Assembly: GCF_049116215.1 (NCBI RefSeq)
Contig: NZ_JAGDZB010000001.1
Coordinates: forward strand, 806,001 to 870,000
DNA from: Shimia sp049116215
GTDB taxonomy: Bacteria; Pseudomonadota; Alphaproteobacteria; Rhodobacterales; Rhodobacteraceae
Reading direction: 5' to 3'
Length of the DNA stretch: 64,000 nucleotides
In this document: piece after piece, positions 1-10,700 of the stretch
Position numbering within the stretch: position 1 is the stretch's first letter
Layout of the letters: every line of letters starts with the position of its first letter
The notes under the pieces: model-generated
The model's input: the letters and a program-made list of their open reading frames with translations, nothing else
Databases searched by the model: none
Told to the model about the DNA's origin: nothing
Position numbers and translations under genes: made by a program

Positions 1-1
1 C

Positions 2-1336
2 ACCGCGCCAAACGCAAATGTGAATGCCGATGGCCCCAAGCCCTCTCAAGGCAAATCAGACGGGCAAAAGCCGCCGACTCCGCCCGCTCAGAACCCGGAG
101 CCGCAAAGCCAAAACACCCAGAAAGCGCAGCTCCCCGTTCCAGCTCCGGCTCCGGCTCCGGCTCCGAAAAAACCGGATCCTGCTCCCAAGGCCCAATCAA
201 AACCTCCGGCAAGTGCCGCGCGCATGAGCCGACGCCATTGGGTGATTGTGGCCTCATTTGTTTTGATGGTGATTTTGCCTATCGCCGGCGTGGTTGGGTA
301 CCTGTGGGGCGTGGCCAAGGATCAATATGGCTCAGTCACCGGTTTCACCGTGCGACAGGAAGAAAGCGCTGGCGCGCAGGAGATATTGGGCGGCCTGGCG
401 CAACTCGCAGGCAGCAACTCCAGCAGCGACGGCGAAATTCTCTACCAGTTTATTCTGAGCCAGCACATGGTGCGATTGGTTGAAGACAGTGTCGGCCTGC
501 AGGCGCACTACACGCAATATTGGGAGGAAGACCCTGTATTCTCACTTTGGCCGGACGCGACGATTGAGGATCTGGAAGGCTTTTGGGAGCGGGTTGTGCG
601 CGTTTCACTGGATAGCTCTTCTGGATTGATCGATGTCCAGGTGCGCGCGTTTGATGCGGAGACCGCCCACGCCATCACCTCCAGCATCGTCCACCACAGC
701 CAAGCCATGATCAATGCGCTGAACGAAACAGCACGCGAAGATGCGATGCGGTATGCCCGCGAGGATCTGGAGAACTCGGTTGCCAGATTGAAAGACGCAC
801 GCGAAGCACTCACGGCCTTTCGGACGCGCACACGCATTGTCGATCCGGCGTCCGATCTTCAGGGGCGCATGGGCGTAATGAGCAATCTGCAACAGCAACT
901 TGCGGAGGCGCTTATCGAGTATGACCTCCTCAAGGACTCTGCCTCCTCGACCGATCCACGCCTCACACAGACCACCCGCCGGATTACCGCTATACAAGAT
1001 CGCATCAAACTCGAACGCGAAGCTTTTGCCACGGAATCGATTGAGACCGGGGTCGGCCAGGAAGACTACCCAGATTTGATCGCCGAGTTTGAAGGGCTGG
1101 TTGTTGATCGGGAATTTTCGGAAGAAACCTATCGGGCCACTTTGGCCGCAGTGGACGTGGCGCGGGCCAAGGCGCAGCGCCAAAGCCGATATTTGGCCAC
1201 GTTTGTCCCGCCAACCCTGGCTGAGTCCAGCGAGTATCCAAAACGGTTCACTTTGGCAGCGCTCATCGCGGCATGTCTTCTGCTGGCCTGGGCGATCCTG
1301 ACGTTGGTCTACTATTCCATCCGAGACCGTAGTTAA
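2..1336 (+). CDS. kpsE: Capsule polysaccharide export inner-membrane protein, PCP/KpsE-like (5' partial)
   Basis: Predicted inner-membrane and periplasmic co-polymerase of an ABC-type capsule exporter, coupling the ABC transporter to the outer-membrane channel. Numbered from the GTG at 20, it has a long Pro/Ala/Lys-rich cytoplasmic N-terminus (about residues 5-68, with a PAPAPAPAP run), a first membrane segment at about 74-98, a periplasmic part with coiled-coil character (about 250-340), and a second membrane segment near the C-terminus (about 408-432). Two membrane helices flanking a periplasmic coiled coil is the KpsE/BexC/CtrB layout. The frame is open from base 2, and the GTG at 20 has no ribosome binding site, so the true start probably lies upstream of the window. 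It is followed 14 bases later by the kpsT-like ATPase. The specific kpsE symbol is inferred from this context. Confidence 0.8.
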   Translation, partial: TAPNANVNADGPKPSQGKSDGQKPPTPPAQNPEPQSQNTQKAQLPVPAPAPAPAPKKPDPAPKAQSKPPASAARMSRRHWVIVASFVLMVILPIAGVVGYLWGVAKDQYGSVTGFTVRQEESAGAQEILGGLAQLAGSNSSSDGEILYQFILSQHMVRLVEDSVGLQAHYTQYWEEDPVFSLWPDATIEDLEGFWERVVRVSLDSSSGLIDVQVRAFDAETAHAITSSIVHHSQAMINALNETAREDAMRYAREDLENSVARLKDAREALTAFRTRTRIVDPASDLQGRMGVMSNLQQQLAEALIEYDLLKDSASSTDPRLTQTTRRITAIQDRIKLEREAFATESIETGVGQEDYPDLIAEFEGLVVDREFSEETYRATLAAVDVARAKAQRQSRYLATFVPPTLAESSEYPKRFTLAALIAACLLLAWAILTLVYYSIRDRS

Positions 1337-1350
1337 GGCGGGCGGGATCA

Positions 1351-2022
1351 ATGATCCGAATTGAGAATCTCGTCAAAAGCTTTCGCGTACGCGGTCACAA
1401 AAAAATAGTGATCAACAATCTCAACGTGGAGCTTCCCAGCGGGCGATCGCTTGCCTTGCTGGGCAGGAACGGTGCCGGCAAGTCGACTTTATTGCAGATC
1501 ATTGCGGGCACGCTGCGGCCAGATTCCGGGCGCATTGTCAGTGATGGATCAATTTCCTGGCCTGTCGGCTTTGCCGGATCCTTTCACGCAAACATGACCG
1601 GCGTGCAGAACATCCGATTTATTGCACGTGTTTATGGCGTGGACAGTGACGAACTCTGTGAGTTTGTGCGGGACTTTGCCGAGCTCGGAAATCACTTTTT
1701 CATGCCCGTGCGGAGCTATTCTTCGGGGATGAAATCTCGTCTGGCTTTTGGGGCATCTATGGGCATTCACTTTGACACCTATCTTGTGGACGAAGTCACA
1801 TCTGTAGGAGACGCGGTTTTCCGAAGCAAAAGCCGTGATCTTTTCCAAGACCGCATGAAAGCATCAAGCGCGATATTGGTCAGTCACGATATGGGACAAG
1901 TCAAAGGATTTTGCGATTCTGGTGTTGTTCTTACCGACGGGCAGCTTCAATACTTTGATGATGTACATGACGCCGTGGAGGCCCATTTGGAACTCATTCA
2001 CCGGCAGCGGGCAAACAGATAG
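1351..2022 (+). CDS. kpsT: Capsule polysaccharide ABC transporter, ATP-binding protein KpsT
   Basis: ATPase that powers export of a lipid-linked capsular polysaccharide across the inner membrane with a KpsM-type permease, which is not in this window and is presumably upstream. The 223 residues match KpsT/BexA length. Walker A GRNGAGKST is at about residues 38-46, the ABC signature is the YSSGMKSRL variant typical of KpsT at about 121-129, and Walker B with switch region reads YLVDEVTSVGD followed by an H-loop in LVSHDMGQ. A purine-rich ribosome binding site (GGCGGGCGGGA) precedes the ATG at 1351. The gene follows the PCP protein by 14 bases, so the two are co-transcribed. Confidence 0.93.
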   Translation: MIRIENLVKSFRVRGHKKIVINNLNVELPSGRSLALLGRNGAGKSTLLQIIAGTLRPDSGRIVSDGSISWPVGFAGSFHANMTGVQNIRFIARVYGVDSDELCEFVRDFAELGNHFFMPVRSYSSGMKSRLAFGASMGIHFDTYLVDEVTSVGDAVFRSKSRDLFQDRMKASSAILVSHDMGQVKGFCDSGVVLTDGQLQYFDDVHDAVEAHLELIHRQRANR

Positions 2023-2107
2023 TGCGCTCCCTCATTCCCCAGGGTCCTGCAACTGATGCGTCCCAACTTTCCTTCTTTTTCGACCTTCCCAACTTAATGA
2101 ATTAGCT

Positions 2108-3217
2108 ATGCGCAAAACAATCTACATTCACATTGGCCACTTCAAGACTGGCACGACCGCTTTGCAGGTCTTTATGAACAAAAACCGCGACACCTTGGGG
2201 AACCTTGGAACCCTTTGGAGCAAAGGGGTGGACTACCCCGAGCGGTTTAGTCATTTCGCCAAACACTCCCAATTCGCCTTTTCAATCTACAGTGAAACCG
2301 GCGTTTCGGAACTGATGTACGGTTTCAAAAATGACGTACCTGCGCAAAAGCGCTGGGAAGACTTCTTTGACTATGTTCGCACAAGAAAATGTCCGTCCGT
2401 GCTGATCAGTTCGGAAGAGTTCATGCGTATGGGGGCCCACCCGAAATCCGCAGAATTGCTCAAAAACATCGTCGCTCCTGTGCAAAGTGAGTTTCACTTT
2501 AAGATTATCGCGTACTTGCGGCAGCCCGACGCGCATTTGCGATCCTGGTACAATCAATTGATCAAGCTCAAACAGTCTGTGCCAGACTTCAATAGAACCG
2601 TCTGCGACGTTATGGAGCCCATTCACTATGACTACGCGCTGGCGCTGAAACCTTGGATCGACATTTTTGGCGAGAAGGCCGTCATTGTGCGTACCTACAC
2701 CGAGGCACTGCGCCACGACAACGCCCTGTTCAAAGATTTCCTTGCCGTTCTTGGCATACCGGATGACGGAATGAATGAAGGGCGGTGGAAAGTGCCAAAC
2801 GCCGGGATCAATCCCCGCCTCAAAGGTCAGTTTTTGGAGCTGACACGCATTTCCCAGAATCTAGGGTTGATGGTCGAACGTTCAGATTGGCTGAAAGAAA
2901 ACCTAACAAAACAAATGAGTTCGCACCGGTCAGACAAAAATGATGGCCAAAGCTTTTCCGAAATTGTTGCACGCTCCCGTCTCGGGATCGAAACCTTAAA
3001 ATCCAACCGACACACGGCCACCGTTGCGGAATTTTTGGAAGACAGTCCACCCAGCCCAGATTCTGACGAGAGATCCGAGTTTTTGAATTTGGTACAGCTC
3101 CTGATGCACGAGAATACCGTGTTGCGACATCGCATCTTTCAAAACAATTCCGCTTTGTCAGACAGGCTGACTGCCCTCGAAAACCAATTAAAAACTCCAA
3201 GATCAGATTCAAAATGA
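2108..3217 (+). CDS. Sulfotransferase-like P-loop protein
   Basis: Predicted cytoplasmic sulfotransferase-family protein, perhaps moving sulfate from PAPS to a glycan of the neighbouring polysaccharide pathway. The N-terminus reads IYIHIGHFKTGTTALQ, a P-loop-like 5'-phosphosulfate binding motif directly after the first beta strand. A second motif, IIAYLRQPDAHLRSWYNQ near residues 135-152, fits the 3'-phosphate binding segment. At 369 residues it is longer than the core fold (about 250), with a helical C-terminal tail ending in a short coiled coil. The ATG at 2108 lacks an obvious ribosome binding site. The stop overlaps the downstream glycosyltransferase start by 4 bases (ATGA), so the two are translationally coupled. 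The acceptor is unknown. Confidence 0.7.
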   Translation: MRKTIYIHIGHFKTGTTALQVFMNKNRDTLGNLGTLWSKGVDYPERFSHFAKHSQFAFSIYSETGVSELMYGFKNDVPAQKRWEDFFDYVRTRKCPSVLISSEEFMRMGAHPKSAELLKNIVAPVQSEFHFKIIAYLRQPDAHLRSWYNQLIKLKQSVPDFNRTVCDVMEPIHYDYALALKPWIDIFGEKAVIVRTYTEALRHDNALFKDFLAVLGIPDDGMNEGRWKVPNAGINPRLKGQFLELTRISQNLGLMVERSDWLKENLTKQMSSHRSDKNDGQSFSEIVARSRLGIETLKSNRHTATVAEFLEDSPPSPDSDERSEFLNLVQLLMHENTVLRHRIFQNNSALSDRLTALENQLKTPRSDSK

Positions 3218-4698
3218 GAGTCCTGTTTTACAACTGGGTCGACTATTTAGATGCCGAAAAACGAGGCGGTGGTGTATCTATTTATCAGCGCAACGTGATG
3301 GCGGCCTTGCAGGACCGCAAGGACGTTAACGTGAGTTTTCTGACCGCAGGGCTTTCTTACGATTTGCCCTCCAAACGCCCCCGGTGGGAGGCACTACGTC
3401 ACGGGAACCGTTTGCGCAGAGCCCAGCACTATGAAATTATAAACTCTGGTGTACTGGCTCCTGCGCACCATAGTTTTGGCAACCCTGCACAAGTGGATCA
3501 TCCAGAGACCCAGAAGGCGTTTTTCGATTTCATTGAGGAGACAGGCCCCTACGACGTCGTGCATTTCAACAACATCGAAGGCTTGCCAGTATCTGTTTTG
3601 TCATTGAAGAAACGCTGGCCAATGACCAAAGTTGTTTTATCTCTGCACAATTATTACCCGTTCTGCCCTCAGGTAAACTTATGGTATCAGGAAAGAAAAA
3701 CGTGTGAAGATTTTGACGGCGGCAACAAATGCACGTTCTGTTTAACCGGCGGTCACGATGCCAATCACATCAGACTGGCCAATGGGCTTGCCTATAGGCT
3801 AAAGCGGCGAGGGGTTGAGGCGGGCAGCCTTGGTTTCCATCTCAGCTTTGTCTTGGCCATGCGATATGGCCGTAGTGCGGTTAGACTGCTAAGGCGTGTT
3901 AAGTCCCTTTTCAAGCGCAATACAAGCGTCGTTGCGCATGTCTCCCCCACTCAAGCCGAACAGGCGCGTAAATTATCCAGTCGGCGACGGGACATGGTGG
4001 AGACCATCAACCAACACTGTGATTTGGTGCTCTGTGTCTCTGACGCAGTGCGTGAACTTGCCGTGCGATACGGGTTGCGGCAGGAAATCTGCGTGACCAA
4101 CTATATTGGCACCCAACAAGCAGAAGCCTTTGCCAACACTAAACCCAGAACTCACCTCCTGCGCCAAGACGGCACCGTCAGTTTGGGGTTTTTAGGGTAC
4201 ATGCGTCGCGATAAAGGGTTCATGTTTCTTCTGGAAGCCCTGGAAACGCTTCCGAAAGAACATGCCAAACGCGTGCGGTTCACCGCTGCTGCAAGAGCAG
4301 GAGAAGGTGAGGCAATGGCGCGGCTCAGCGCTTTGAACAGTCATCTGGCCGAAGTCACCCATATGGATGGGTATTCACATGACGATCTGGACGATTTACT
4401 GGCGGACATTGATGTTGGGGTGGTGCCGGTGCTGTGGCACGACAACCTGCCACAAGTGGCCATTGAACTGCACAGTCGCCACATCCCGCTGCTGACAGCC
4501 GACATGGGCGGCGCCAAAGAATTGGGCAATTGCGCTGAGATGACATTCACCGCCGGGGACATTGACGCATTCCATGATCGCATAGCCGCCATTTTGGACA
4601 ACCGTATCGATATGGACGCGTATTGGTACTCGGCCCGCCCGCCGACCACCATGGACACCCACATAAACGAGCTGATTGCACATTACGCAAGCGGCTAA
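3214..4698 (+). CDS. Glycosyltransferase family 4 (GT-B)
   Basis: Predicted retaining glycosyltransferase adding a sugar to the polysaccharide repeat. The 494-residue protein begins with the GT4 N-terminal pattern (GGGVSIYQRNVMAAL after the first strand). A Cys-containing insert around residues 145-175 (HNYYPFCPQVNLW and a CTFC pair) is a subtype feature seen in many capsule GT4 enzymes. The second Rossmann domain begins about residue 320 (LGFLGYMRRDKGF), and the donor-site region is the weakly conserved VGVVPVLWHDNLPQVAIELHS near 400-420. The start overlaps the upstream sulfotransferase-like gene by 4 bases. It converges with the giant glycosyltransferase gene, 22 bases away. Donor and acceptor cannot be read from sequence. 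Confidence 0.85.
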   Translation: MRVLFYNWVDYLDAEKRGGGVSIYQRNVMAALQDRKDVNVSFLTAGLSYDLPSKRPRWEALRHGNRLRRAQHYEIINSGVLAPAHHSFGNPAQVDHPETQKAFFDFIEETGPYDVVHFNNIEGLPVSVLSLKKRWPMTKVVLSLHNYYPFCPQVNLWYQERKTCEDFDGGNKCTFCLTGGHDANHIRLANGLAYRLKRRGVEAGSLGFHLSFVLAMRYGRSAVRLLRRVKSLFKRNTSVVAHVSPTQAEQARKLSSRRRDMVETINQHCDLVLCVSDAVRELAVRYGLRQEICVTNYIGTQQAEAFANTKPRTHLLRQDGTVSLGFLGYMRRDKGFMFLLEALETLPKEHAKRVRFTAAARAGEGEAMARLSALNSHLAEVTHMDGYSHDDLDDLLADIDVGVVPVLWHDNLPQVAIELHSRHIPLLTADMGGAKELGNCAEMTFTAGDIDAFHDRIAAILDNRIDMDAYWYSARPPTTMDTHINELIAHYASG

Positions 4699-4720
4699 AC
4701 GCGGCAGATTGGGGTGTGGT

Positions 4721-7700
4721 CTACGACGGTGCTTGTGGACTCTGTGCGAAAATTTCTTGGGCGAATGCGGTTCTGGTCCAGAGCGTTGAAAGATCAGGAT
4801 CATAAAGGACACCTTGTCCTTTTGACTGCAAATCTTTGTATTTACGATACTCTTCGGCGTTGTTGAAGTGCTGACCACGCGCGACTTCAGACTGCGCCTT
4901 GCTCCAAAACTCGGAGTTATACTTAAAATGCGCAAGTATCAGCTGCCGCGCGGCCAAACGCGCATCGGCAATGTAATGCATCCCGGCAGCCAATCGCATC
5001 CACGGCTGGTACCGCAACAAGGCCAGCTTCTGCGCGACAAAAAGATCTGGTCGAGATCCCGGTATCAGCCGATGCCGAAGGGCGCTTGTCCATGTGGGTT
5101 GATCCGAAAAGGGCCCCCGATACGGTGTGTTTTGCAAGAACGGTGTCCGGTCGCAGAACCGCGCTTGGTCAAATGGATTGTCGGTGAAATCAGCAGATTT
5201 CAACGCGCCGGCAGGGTACATGTCCAGCATAAACAGGCGGACAGCCTCTGCCCGTTCAAATTCCGGATCAGCAAGCAACTCCGGCAAAGTTTGTGTCTGC
5301 TGTTCCTGCCAAACAAGCAGTTCGTCAGCGTCCGCAACGAGGCTCCATTTTCCGACGCGATACTCGGCAAGTAGGGCTTGTTGCCACGCAACACCGTAGC
5401 GCGCCTCACTGTAATCTGTGTCGACTGAGAAAACGGCGACATCTGGCTGTTCCGCCAGGCATTCTAAAGTCCCGTCATCCGACGCATTGTCTGCGATCAA
5501 AAAGCACTCGACGCCTAGTTTCCGGTAGTGCGCCAAAAAATGGGGCAGCATAAACATTTCGTTGCGCATACAGGCAACAAGCGCCACCGCCGCCTCTCTG
5601 GCCTGAAAAGTGCGTGACACTGGCGAAACGAGCTCAAGAGCATTGCTTTGATATCCTAGGCATGGATCTTGATAGCTGGGCCAAATCTTCTTGGGAGTCA
5701 GCTCTGGCGCATCGAGACGCTCCATGGCTTCGCGCTGTCCCGCGGTTGTGTCCATGTGCACAAGCTGCACCGGGGCCGAACGGCTCGCGTTGAACCCATT
5801 GTGCCAAGACGGCACTGGAATTGCGTCTGGGTTTGCTCTCCGGCGAACAGTCACCGTATAGCCTTCTTCGGAGACGGAAATGCCGCGCAATGCAAGCAAA
5901 TCGCCGAGCAGCTTGTCTTCCAGAAACGAGACCTGGAGAAGTTGTTCACCAAAAGTCGTACCAGCCGCGACTAAGGCTTCTTTCATCGCCCTGCGGCTCA
6001 AGGAATACCCGGAACCGCCATCTGCATAGGTCGATGGTTCTGGCGACTTGTCCAGATCCATGCGCCCTCTGTCGGAAATTGATTTTTTCTGATGCCAAAG
6101 GCGATCTAATTGACCAATCTGACGGGTGAGCTTGCGGCCGTAGTAGTCATATTTGCGGTAGGTTAGAGACTGGAAGAACAAAGGCGCGTTAAAAAAACAG
6201 TCGTCATCCACCTTCACCATATGGGCGTAACCAGTGTTTCGGTAGACCCAGTCAATGGTGGCGAGCGTTTTTTGCGGCAATCCTTCGTAGGTGTCCGGCG
6301 CGTCAAGATACACGACGTCGCCACGCTGGCGGTTATCACCATCGCCGACAACCACGAAATACGGCACCCCCAACCCGTCCAGCAGACGAAGCCAACCCTC
6401 TCGCAACGTCGGGATGCGGGTTTTCAAATGTGATTTGCAGGAAAACACCGTGACAATTGCATCGTAGAGAGGCGACCCGGTGGGTAGGGCATCCTGGGGT
6501 TCCAGATGCGCGCGCGCCAAAGCACCTTGCCCCAAAAGCAGCGCTTCAAGATCGCCAACAACATCAAGATTGCCCCCATCACGCCACAGCCTTTTCAGGG
6601 ACATCTGAACCGGCAAGCTGGCGGCAAGAGCCTCCTTTTCCGAGGCACCAAGATCTGTCACATGCGCGCGGATCCGGGTCACGATTTCCGCAGCATAGGC
6701 TTTTTTCGAGTTGGATGTGCCAAAGCAATTTACCAGCACAAGCTGCAACGCAATTCCGAGGAAATTGGACTGCGCACTGGCAAGAGCATCACACAGACCC
6801 AGTAGCCTTTCAATTTGCGCCCGATCCACCGACTCGTTCGGGTCGGCAAGGAGTTTGGCAATCGCCGCGCCAGCTTCGCCCTGAAGTTTCAAAAGGGGAG
6901 AAGGCGTCTGATCTTGGGACAGGTCTGAAACCCGATCGGCCACCATCTGGGACAACTGATCACTTGGCTCGTCCGTACCCGGAGCCGCGAAATACCGCAG
7001 GCCCGCTAAGGCAGGGTCATCGTGAACCTGTTGCAATGACGCCAAGTCCGGTGGCGTATTCTGTTTCAATGCCACACCGGACGGCCCAAAGAGTTCATAC
7101 CGAAAGCGCGATACGTCAGGACATTTATTACGGTCAAAGAACAACAGCGCTCTCTGCGCCAAATTTGGATCGTCTTTATAGTTGAGAACGTGGGAGAATT
7201 GGAGACGGGCTGTTTTTAATTCTTGTGACGGCACATCGACGGGAAGCATCGCCCAAAACTGTCTGGAAAGACCATAGTTGCGCAGACAAATCCAAAGCGC
7301 ATTGCCTTTCTGACTGGCTGAAAACTCATCGAATTGGGCAGCCAAGTCTAATGCTGCCAACAAGAGTTCGCGACATTGGACAGGCTCCCAGTAGCCCCGA
7401 CCAAGCCTTGAGAGCAGATGCCCCCAAAGGAATAAGAAATGTTGTCGCTGCCGGTCAGACAGAGCCTCAGCCTTAAGAGATTTGCGCAATACCCAAGCGA
7501 TGGAGACCGTCGAAACCGGGCCGCCGCCCCTTCTGGCAAGGCGCCGCAATGTGACAATAACACTCTCCATGTCGCCCTGCATAAACAGGAAGGGCAACAC
7601 ACAGGAATCGTGCCAATGCTCTCCATTTACCTTGAACGCCTGAACACCTGCGTTTTTCACAAAGGTGAAATAGGCTTCAAAGTCCTGATCATGACGGGCA

Positions 7701-10700
7701 AAGACCTCCGCCATGGAGAGATAGACTTTCTGTGCGGCAAAGAATGGTACCGGCATGTTGGCCACCGTGTCCAAGGGGGACACGGCTTGACCGCTTTCCA
7801 AACTTTTGGCGAGATACATCTGGGCAAGATCGATCTCTTGCGCCATTGGATCCGGTTTGGAGGTTCCGGAAAGCTGCCCATTATTTGAGCTGAGGTCCTG
7901 ACAATCCTCACTGCCTAGAACAGAAGGTTTGAGAACGCCTTCAACGCCAAAGAAAGACGCGTAGACCTGCACCGCCTTTCGCTCCGTGTCGGACAATTCG
8001 GGAAAAAGACGGCCATGAGCAACATGTTCCAGGATGGCCAAAACCAAAGTTGTGTCCGAGAAGGTGGGGCGCTGATGCAGGAGCGTCTTGAGACGCCGGA
8101 TCATGTCTTGCCGACCTAAGCCCAAAGGCGCGCCAACTGTGTCCCCATCAGTTGTTTCAAGTTGAAAACGCAATGCCGCGTCATTGCGGCTCAGTGCAGA
8201 CGCCCATAGGCGCGCTGGCAAAAGTGTTCGCAAACCAGGAAGATGCGTCATCCCGTCCAACGGCGTGACAGGGAGGACCGTGTCCGTGGTAAGCTCTCTT
8301 ATTTGATGGCCGTCCGCGGCATAAGCAGCTTGCAACACAAGCCTTTTGTCCAGCGTCACCGTCTTCTCTGGCGGTTCAACCACAAACCCGAGCGGTTTGA
8401 TGTTACCTTGATATTCGATACCGGAGTACACAAGACCATCAGTGTCCGGCTTTTGCAGCGCTGCAGCTAGCGGCACTTTGCAGAACTCTACCCCATCAAT
8501 TGTGAGACCAACCACATCGTCCTGAAATTGAAGAGATGCCTTCAGAACCGGCTGGTCAAAGTTGTAAGGCCAACTGTGCTCTTCCCCCCAACCGTGTTTG
8601 TCTTGCCGGTTAAACACAATGCACTTTGCCTCTCGCCGGAAGGAGAAATGAACTGGCACAGTGACGCCATCTGCTGCGAATACATTGAGATTGGCAAAAG
8701 GCGATTGGCACACATCGACCAAAAACGTAAAGGCGCTGGAAGCTGTTGCCGGAAAGAGCAACAGTGCACTGCGCGCGCTTCGGTCCCTGCGCACGTCATA
8801 CCGAACATCGAGTTCCCTTTGCTGCAGCGCAAGAGACCGAGTGCGCGTGCGGCCAAGCAGAGATGCAAACGTGCCGACAGGGTCAAGAACATTCTGGCTG
8901 GTTGCGTCAAAGGGCGGATCAAAACTGGCTTCCGTGGGAGACACGCCATGCAATCCACGGCGAAAAGCATCCCACATTGTGCCAAGATTACTGGCAGAAA
9001 GTTTAGGCGCACGCCTAGGCGCTTCGACGGACTGTATGGCTTTGTAAGATCGATCAAACAACCGCCGCTGCCAGCCTGATGGCAACTGGTTTTGCACAGT
9101 TTGCGGAAGCGCTTCAATTAGCCTGTCGTGCGCCGGTCCGATCCGGATTTTTTCGCGTTCTGGCTGCGGCACGATAAGCCCGGCCCAAGGATTAAAGACC
9201 ACCCGTGGGGCAAGCACAGCCGCATTGAGTTGAAACGCCCAATCCGACCTCGCCAACTTTGTATAGGTCAGTTTTTGATTGATCAGGAACCGTCGATCAA
9301 ACACGCGCGCAGATACTTCCGGCAGAAGCGCGAGTCCCGCGGTACCATCAATTGTCACAACGCCTTTCTCTAACGGTTGCAGTCCAAAAGCGCGCACGTC
9401 CGCGAAGCCGGTGCAATATGCTGGTTCGCCTGTGTCATCTGGCGTCAAGTAAGCCGAAAGCGCCATTTGGGCATCATGACGCAGAAGTTGCTCAACTTGT
9501 TGAAAAAATAAGGCGGAGTCGACTGTTACACCTGAGCGCAGGATCGTGACGAACCGTCCACGCGCTTTTGACCATGGCACCCCAATGGACAGCTGGCAGA
9601 GATCGACAATTTGCACATCCGGATAATCTGTGGCCAGAGACTGAGCTTTTGTGGCTGATCGAGCCAACAGAATCACTTCGATGCCGGGGCCAATCAATTG
9701 GGACAGGCTATCCAGCGTCTTTTTGAGTTCTGATTGTGGTTCAGATCTGCAATCGATAAAAACCGTCAATGGCAGCTCGCCGGACATTTCCAAACCCCAG
9801 CTGAGCGCGATATCGTCGTCCCACTGCGGCGCATACGTTAAAGCCTGGCTTCGAAAAAACTGCGCCGCCTCCTTCGCAAATCGCACACGCCGGTCTGGGT
9901 TTCGCAAACTCAAGCTACGTTCAAACACCAAACGACTGGCAAGCCGTTCGTAGGCTTGCCGCGCATTCCTATGGGGGCCTTGCTCCATAATGCCCCGCAG
10001 TCCGCGCAGAACCTGCAACTGCTCAAACACACGGTCACTGTCTGCGGTTGTGATTTGCCCCTCTCGCCCACGCGTTTGCAGATAAAGCGCTCTCGGCAGG
10101 TGCACCAAGTGGTCCGTCCGGGCCGCTGCACGCTGAAAAAAGCTATGGTCCTCAAACCAGGTGCCTTCATCAAACGTCAGACCCTCAATCAGGCGGCGCC
10201 GATAAAGCTTGTTCCAGGCGGAAGGAAAATGACAAATAACATCTGTCCAACTGTCGAAGGAAAACCGACGCGGCGCAGAGGACTCAAAAAAATCGGACGC
10301 GCCATGAATGGCGGAGTGGGACGTTATATGGCCATCCGGATGGCAAGACTTGACCGCGCATGCAACCCAGTCACAGCCAGTACTTTGTAAAGCACCATAA
10401 AGCAGCTCCAGAAAGTCCGGTGCGATACGGTCATCACTGTCCACAAAAGAAATGACCTCCGCTCTGGCGTATTCCAAGCCGGTGTTGCGCGCGCCGGAGA
10501 GTCCTCTGTTGGATTGGAAAATAAAATGGAAGCGCGCATCGGTCTGGCAAAATTGAGCTGCCAGTGGTCCACTTCCATCGGTGGATCCATCATCCACAAC
10601 AATGACCTCAAAGTCCGTCCAGCTTTGTTTTTCAATGCTCCGCAAGCACGCAATCACGTGATCTTCGACGTTAAAGACCGGTACGATGATCGATATTGCG

